Positions 59,474-64,000 of a stretch of DNA of 64,000 nucleotides are shown piece by piece. The number at the start of each line of letters is the position of its first letter. Position 1 is the stretch's first letter. The notes under the pieces are model-generated. The model made no database searches, was not told the origin of the DNA, and saw nothing but the letters and a program-made list of their open reading frames with translations. Source of the DNA: JAJCZZ01 sp964569085 (GTDB lineage Bacteria; Gemmatimonadota; Gemmatimonadetes; Longimicrobiales; Gaopeijiaceae); the NCBI GenBank assembly GCA_964569085.1, contig CAZMTA010000005.1:1-64000 (forward strand), read 5' to 3'. The position numbers and the translations under genes are program-made.

Positions 59474-59941
59474 ATGTTCGCCCTTCTCCTCCTCCTCTGC
59501 CTGGCCGGCGCCGGAGCGCACCTCTTCCTCACCCCGGGGCGCACCCGGTCGCGCGCCGGCGAGCTCCTCCTGCGCTGGGTCCTCGCGGGCTACTGCGGCA
59601 TCCCCATGGTGGCCGTGGCCCTCCTCCTCCTGGTGCATCCCCACGAGATGGCGGAGTGGGTCGGCGTCGAGCCGGATCATCCCTTCGGCGTCTGGCTCGG
59701 GTGGGCGTACCTGGGGATGGCGCTCCAGGCGTCCCTGACGCTGCGCTGGGGCGGGCGCTACCTGCTCGGTCCGGCCATGGCGTGGGGCGTGTTCTTCTTC
59801 GGCGCCACCTTCGCCCACCTGCACACCCCGGGCGCCCGGGGGCACGGCGATCCCCTCTCGGTGTTCGCCAGCCACGGCCTGGTGGCCGTCCTCCTCCTCG
59901 TCGGGGTGGCGCTCGGGGGAGGGCGGGCCCAGTCTGGATGA
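59474..59941 (+). CDS. Small multi-spanning membrane protein
   Basis: The 155-residue protein has four hydrophobic segments (FALLLLLCLAGAG, YCGIPMVAVALLLLV, WAYLGMALQASLTLRW, GLVAVLLLVGVAL). HPHEMAEWVGVEP and FAHLHTPGARGHG hold charged or His groups between them. It resembles the DUF6790 type. It starts at ATG 59474 and is divergent from the TetR gene, which may control it. Confidence 0.65.
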   Translation: MFALLLLLCLAGAGAHLFLTPGRTRSRAGELLLRWVLAGYCGIPMVAVALLLLVHPHEMAEWVGVEPDHPFGVWLGWAYLGMALQASLTLRWGGRYLLGPAMAWGVFFFGATFAHLHTPGARGHGDPLSVFASHGLVAVLLLVGVALGGGRAQSG

Positions 59942-59978
59942 CGGTCCCGCGCACGCCCACCTTCCTCGGAGCTCCGCC

Positions 59979-60806
59979 ATGAAGCGCCTCTTCCTGGCCC
60001 TGGTCCTGTCCGCCCTCCTCCCGGCCCCCGGGTCCGCCACCTGGTCCATCATCGCCGTGGACATGAACACGGGCCGCCTCGTCATCGCCTCGGCCACCTG
60101 CGCCGCCCAGGGGCCGGACCAGCTCAAGCTCCTCCAGGCCATCGTGGTGCCGGGGGTGGGCGTCGTGGCCGCCCAGGCCGGCGTGGACCGGACCCAGGCC
60201 AACCACCGCCTCATCTTCGAGGAGCTCCGGAAGCGCACCCACCCGGAGCAGATCATCCGCATGCTCGAGGACGACCCCGCCGTGGAGCGCCGGCAGTTCG
60301 GCATCGTCGACGCCATGGGGCGCACGGCGGGGCGCACCGGGAGCGGGAACCGGGACGTGGCGCTGGACATCGCCGGGGAGTCGGAGGACGGGATCGTCTT
60401 CAGCGTCCAGGGCAACATCATCGCCACCACCGAGGCGCTCACCGAGGCCGCCCGCATCATGGAGGAGAGCACCGCGTCCCTCACGGACCGGGTGATGCTG
60501 GCCATGGAGAAGGCGGACGAGCTGGGCGGGGACGCGCGCTGCACCTGCGAGACCGAGCCCCTCCCCGGCGCCCAGTGCACCGGGAAGACCTCCCACGTGG
60601 CCTACATCCTGGCCGCGGACCCCAAGGACCCCATGGGGACCTTCCACGCCGACCACCCCGAGGACCTGCGGGCGCCGTACAACAACGGGGACTACCACCT
60701 CTACCTGGCGGTCTGGCCCGACAACACCGAGGCCCACGAGGACGCCAACCCGGTGCGGACGCTGCGCATGCGCTACGACGCCTGGAAGGCGAGGCAGGAT
60801 GGCTAG
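59979..60806 (+). CDS. Exported DUF1028 family protein (Ntn hydrolase-like)
   Basis: The 275-residue protein has a signal peptide (cut near GSAT|W), then the DUF1028 pattern: ATWSIIAVDMNTGRLVIASAT, VPGVGVVAAQAGV, QFGIVDAMGRTAGRTGSGN, and SVQGNIIAT. The family shares the Ntn hydrolase fold and may be peptidase-like; the substrate is unknown. A C-terminal extension of about 80 residues with Cys (CTCETEP) is added. It overlaps the next gene by 8 nt. Confidence 0.87.
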   Translation: MKRLFLALVLSALLPAPGSATWSIIAVDMNTGRLVIASATCAAQGPDQLKLLQAIVVPGVGVVAAQAGVDRTQANHRLIFEELRKRTHPEQIIRMLEDDPAVERRQFGIVDAMGRTAGRTGSGNRDVALDIAGESEDGIVFSVQGNIIATTEALTEAARIMEESTASLTDRVMLAMEKADELGGDARCTCETEPLPGAQCTGKTSHVAYILAADPKDPMGTFHADHPEDLRAPYNNGDYHLYLAVWPDNTEAHEDANPVRTLRMRYDAWKARQDG

Positions 60807-61557
60807 GACCGCCGAGGGCCGCATCGAGATCCAGGCCCCGGTGGAGCGGGTGTGGCGAGCCCTCACCGAGGCCCGGGAGCTGGAGCGCTGGTTCCCCCTG
60901 GAGGCCAAGGTGGAGCCCGGGCCCGACGGCCGCATCTGGATGTCGTGGGGGAACGAGTTCGGCGCCTGGTGCCCCGTACGGGCCTGGGACCCGCCCCGTC
61001 ACCTGCGGACCGCGTGGATCATGGGCGAGGGCGAGGACGCCCCGGCCCAGGTCACCGACTACCGCCTGGAGGAGGAGGGGGACGTCACCACCCTCCAGGT
61101 GGTCACCTCCGGCTTCCCCGACGACCCGTCGTCGGACGACATGGTGGAGGCCACCCGCCTCGGCTGGGCCTTCGAGCTGCGGCAGCTCAAGCACTACCTG
61201 GAGCGCCACGACGGCCGGGACCGGCGCGCCGCCTACGTCCGGCGTCGGGTGGGCCTCTCCCGCCAGGAGGCGTGGACCCGCCTCACGGCTCCCGGGAGCG
61301 GGATCGAGACACTGGCGGGGCAGGTCTTCGACCGGACCCCCCCGTGGCAGCTGGCGCTGATCAGCGCGGAGCCGGAGGAGGGGATGATCCGGCTCACGGT
61401 GGACCCGTCCCACGAGGATCCGGACGCCCGGGACGTCTCGGTCTGGGTCGCGGCCTGGGGCGAGCAGGCCGAGCTGGTGGACGAGATCGCCGAGGTCTGG
61501 GCCCGGCGCCTGGCGCGGCTCTTTCCCGACGGGACGCCGCTGGACGCCCGGGCGTAG
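60799..61557 (+). CDS. SRPBCC (AHSA1-like) domain protein
   Basis: The 252-residue protein begins with the START/SRPBCC pattern: IEIQAPVERVWRALTEARELERWFP, then VRAWDPPRHLRTAWI and ELRQLKHYLERHDG. The family binds hydrophobic ligands or acts as a co-chaperone (AHSA1-like). The C-terminal half repeats a related but weaker pattern (about 150-250). It starts 8 nt before the previous stop, so the two are translationally coupled. Confidence 0.8.
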   Translation: MARTAEGRIEIQAPVERVWRALTEARELERWFPLEAKVEPGPDGRIWMSWGNEFGAWCPVRAWDPPRHLRTAWIMGEGEDAPAQVTDYRLEEEGDVTTLQVVTSGFPDDPSSDDMVEATRLGWAFELRQLKHYLERHDGRDRRAAYVRRRVGLSRQEAWTRLTAPGSGIETLAGQVFDRTPPWQLALISAEPEEGMIRLTVDPSHEDPDARDVSVWVAAWGEQAELVDEIAEVWARRLARLFPDGTPLDARA

Positions 61558-61669
61558 GACGGCGGAGGCGGTCCGGGCGGGGAGGGGCGGTCCGGTTGCC
61601 GGGCGGCGGATCCGCCCCCTACTCTCGGGAGTCCGTCCGCCGGTCCCACCGCCTGCCAAGGAGCGTCCC

Positions 61670-62509
61670 ATGCGCGTCCGGCTCCGCCCCGTCCTCGTCG
61701 CCCTCGCCCTCGTCGTCCTGGCCGGAGCCCCGGCCGCGGCGCAGGACGCCCCCACCAACTACGTCCGCGTGGCGGTGGACGGACGCGTGGTCTACGGCAT
61801 CCTGGAGGGAGAGCGGATCCGGGAGCTGGACGGCGACCTCTTCGCGGCGCCCCGGCCCACGGACCGGACGCACCGCCTGGCCGACGTCCGCCTCCTGGCG
61901 CCGGTCGCGCCGTCCAAGGTCATCGCCGTGGGGCTCAACTTCGCCAGCCATCTGGCCGGCCGGCCGGTGCCGCCGGAGCCCGGGCTCTTCGCCAAGTACC
62001 CCACCTCCGTCGCCGCCCACGGAGACGACATCCTCCGGCCGCCCGGCGCCGACAACCTCCACTACGAGGGCGAGCTGGTGCTGGTCATCGGCCGGCGCGC
62101 CTCCCGCGTCTCCCGGGAGGACGCCCTGGACCACGTCTTCGGCGTCACGGCGGGGAACGACGTGAGCGAGCGGGACTGGCAGGCCGCGGACCTCCAGTGG
62201 CTGCGGGCCAAGGCGTCGGACACCTTCGCGCCCCTGGGCCCGACCATCGCCGTGGGGGTGGATCCCGACGACCTCCTCATCACCACGCGGGTGAACGGCG
62301 AGGTCCGGCAGCAGGAGCGCAGCTCGGACCTCATCTACGACGTGGCCGACATCGTGAGCTACGTGAGCACCTACGTCACCCTGGAGCCCGGCGACCTCAT
62401 CTTCACCGGGACGCCGGGGAGCACCCGGGCGCTCCAGGACGGAGACGTGGTCGAGGTGGAGGTGGAGGGGGTGGGCGTGCTCCGGAACGTGGTGCGGAGC
62501 GGGCGCTAG
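61670..62509 (+). CDS. Exported fumarylacetoacetate hydrolase family protein
   Basis: The 279-residue protein has a clear signal peptide (cut near AAAQ) in front of an FAH fold: VGLNFASHLAGRP, LHYEGELVLVIGRRA (metal-binding Glu pair), VFGVTAGNDVSERDWQ, and LEPGDLIFTGTPGST. FAH-family hydrolases or isomerases cleave carbon-carbon bonds of acylpyruvates in the cytoplasm, so export is unusual. The residues for divalent metal are present. Confidence 0.88.
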   Translation: MRVRLRPVLVALALVVLAGAPAAAQDAPTNYVRVAVDGRVVYGILEGERIRELDGDLFAAPRPTDRTHRLADVRLLAPVAPSKVIAVGLNFASHLAGRPVPPEPGLFAKYPTSVAAHGDDILRPPGADNLHYEGELVLVIGRRASRVSREDALDHVFGVTAGNDVSERDWQAADLQWLRAKASDTFAPLGPTIAVGVDPDDLLITTRVNGEVRQQERSSDLIYDVADIVSYVSTYVTLEPGDLIFTGTPGSTRALQDGDVVEVEVEGVGVLRNVVRSGR

Positions 62510-62542
62510 GGGCCCGACCCCCCACCCGGCGTCCCGACGGCG

Positions 62543-64000
62543 TCAGCCTCCTCCCCGCGCCACCCCCGTCACGTTGTTGCCGGGATCCCGGTCGATGAGC
62601 TTGTTGAAGGGGTCCACGCCGGCCCGCCGGGGCTCGGCGTCCACCACCACCTCCACCACCGAGGCGGTGTCCGCCAGGTGGTGCTTCTCCAGGTAGAGGA
62701 CGGCGCCCTCCTCGGGCGTGTCGGGGCCCTCCTCGCCGAAGACGCCCACGTCCACCCATTCGTCCAGCGCCACCTCCTCGGTGTCGCCCTGGCCGTCGGC
62801 CCGGTACTTGTGGGCCGTGATGGGGATGCGGACGCGCCAGCGCCCGTCGTCCGTGGGCTCCGCCGTGGCCTCGTCGGCGGCCAGCTCCCAGAGGGTGATG
62901 GTGCGGAACAGGTCCTCGACCTTGCTCATCCAGCGCTCCGGGACCTCCGCCTCCAGGTAGTCCAGGTACTCGGCGCTGGTGGTGTAGGGGGGACCGCTGA
63001 ACCGCACGTCCTCCACGTAGCGGCGCATGGCCCGGTTGAAGGCTTCCTCGCCGATGTAGTCCTTGAGGGCGTAGGTGACCAGGCTCCCCTTCCGGTAGTG
63101 GATGTAGCCCTGGTTCTCCACCCGGAAGAGGGGGAGCTCCTCGATGCGCTCGCCGCCGCGTCCCTGGAGATAGGAATCGAGCTCGTAGCGGAGGAAGCGC
63201 CGCATCATCGCCTCGCCGTACTCGTCCTCCTGGACCATGAGGGCCGAGTACTGGGCCATGGTCTCGGAGGTCACGGTGGCCCCCTGGACGTTGGCGCCCA
63301 TGACCTGGTGGGCCCACCACTGGTGGGCGACCTCGTGGGCGGTGACGTAGAAGACGTAGTCGATGTCCCTGGGGTCCTCGAGCTTGGCGATGAAGCCGAT
63401 GGACTCGGAGAAGGGCACCGTGTTGGGGAAGGCCTGGGCGAAGCTGGCGTAGCCGGGGAACTCCAGGATCCGGAGCTGGCGGTGCTGGTACGGCCCGAAC
63501 GCCTGGGTGTAGTACGCGAGGCTCTTCTTGGTGGCCTCGATCATCCGGTCCACGTTGTAGTCGTGGTCCGGGTGGTGGTAGACGACGATGTCCACGTCCT
63601 CCCACCGGTCCCGCTTCACCTCCCACTCCGCGGAGAGGTACGCCCAGAAGCCCAGGATGGGCGCGTCCATCTTGTAGTGGAAGTAGCGGCGCCCGTCCTC
63701 CTCCCACTCCCGCTCCAGGTACCCCGGCGCCAGGGCGATCTGCTCCGGCACCGTGCTCACCACCGTCTCGAACTCCACCCAGTCCGACTCGGCGCTGATG
63801 TAGTTGGTGTCGTACGACGCGGAGTCGTAGAGGGAAGGCATGCGCTCCACCGGGGGGAGGTCCCGTCGCCGGCGCTCCACGGGGTCGGTGAGCTCGAAGG
63901 CGTCGTTGTAGCCGATGTGGGGGAAGTAGCCGGCGTTGTTGAAGAAGGTGCCGTTGTGGACGACGCTCGTGTTCGAGCCGGCGTTCACGAAGCCCCGGTT
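62543..64000 (-). CDS. M1-type zinc peptidase (C-terminal part; 5' end outside the window)
   Basis: The 486-codon fragment runs open to the right edge. It has the M1 active site HEVAHQWW (zinc His pair and catalytic Glu) with the third zinc ligand in SETMAQYSAL, 18 residues on, and the M1-type tail helices (YIHYRKGSLVTYALKDYIG). The N-terminal part of the fragment (NAGSNTSVVHNGTFFNN, YFPHIGYND) matches proteins that join an ABC-2-type membrane domain to an M1 peptidase; the missing portion may hold this domain. It is convergent with the FAH gene. Confidence 0.85.
   Translation of the reverse strand, partial: NRGFVNAGSNTSVVHNGTFFNNAGYFPHIGYNDAFELTDPVERRRRDLPPVERMPSLYDSASYDTNYISAESDWVEFETVVSTVPEQIALAPGYLEREWEEDGRRYFHYKMDAPILGFWAYLSAEWEVKRDRWEDVDIVVYHHPDHDYNVDRMIEATKKSLAYYTQAFGPYQHRQLRILEFPGYASFAQAFPNTVPFSESIGFIAKLEDPRDIDYVFYVTAHEVAHQWWAHQVMGANVQGATVTSETMAQYSALMVQEDEYGEAMMRRFLRYELDSYLQGRGGERIEELPLFRVENQGYIHYRKGSLVTYALKDYIGEEAFNRAMRRYVEDVRFSGPPYTTSAEYLDYLEAEVPERWMSKVEDLFRTITLWELAADEATAEPTDDGRWRVRIPITAHKYRADGQGDTEEVALDEWVDVGVFGEEGPDTPEEGAVLYLEKHHLADTASVVEVVVDAEPRRAGVDPFNKLIDRDPGNNVTGVARGGG

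Overview
The window is one continuous, gene-dense chromosomal segment of very high G+C content (estimated by eye, not computed). It appears to come from a Gram-negative bacterium, most likely of the phylum Gemmatimonadota. The evidence is a SusC/SusD pair, many exported proteins with SignalP-like or lipobox N-termini, large exported M14 and M1 peptidases, an ADOP-type (FtsX-only) permease, a BTAD-like regulator fused to a propeller, and an OmpA-type lipoprotein. GTG and TTG starts and start/stop overlaps are common. No phage, transposase, integrase, CRISPR array or rRNA was seen. The phylum assignment is an inference from gene content.

Layout. 1-88: 3' end of tRNA-Ile(GAT) and its terminator. 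0.1-9.8 kb: YVTN-propeller lipoprotein, TspO/MBR-like membrane protein, CxxC/PAS-like protein, a tandem pair of exported M14 carboxypeptidase-like proteins (the first has lost its catalytic residues), a lytic transglycosylase, and an exported protein made of Trp-containing heptads. 9.9-16.2 kb: a 1207-residue membrane-spanning BTAD/NTPase/propeller regulator, divergent from an ADOP permease. 16-25 kb: exported amidohydrolase, YqgE, a hybrid histidine kinase, and an OsmC-flavoprotein-flavoprotein-MaoC run. 25-31 kb: panD, a dUTPase-like protein, and a divergent vWA / ECF sigma / anti-sigma locus. 31-42 kb: Pmp3-like peptide, PAS kinase, YajQ, and a block of exported amide-bond hydrolases (penicillin acylase, D-aminoacylase, gamma-glutamyltransferase). 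42-49.6 kb: SusC/SusD, a TonB-plug-only protein, an exported hypothetical protein and OmpA.

The most interesting region is 50.1-58.7 kb, a gas vesicle (gvp) cluster. Its order is receiver - gvpF - gvpG - double-headed ArsA/Get3-like ATPase - gvpL - gvpS/M - third gvpF/L - gvpK - gvpJ - gvpA - histidine kinase. From gvpG to gvpK every junction is a 4-nt start/stop overlap. The order matches the F-G-L-S-K-J order I recall from Bacillus megaterium, with the ATPase inserted between G and L and an extra F/L between S and K. gvpN, the usual AAA+ ATPase, is absent from the window. gvpA is the last gvp gene instead of the first. A near-perfect sigma-54 -24/-12 element lies just upstream of the receiver gene. 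My reading is that an ArsA/Get3-type ATPase has been recruited as an assembly or membrane-targeting factor for gas vesicle proteins, under control of a two-component pair that brackets the cluster. This is a hypothesis.

58.7-64 kb: TetR regulator, small membrane protein, DUF1028 protein, SRPBCC protein, an exported FAH-family protein, and the C-terminal part of an M1-type peptidase that runs off the right edge.
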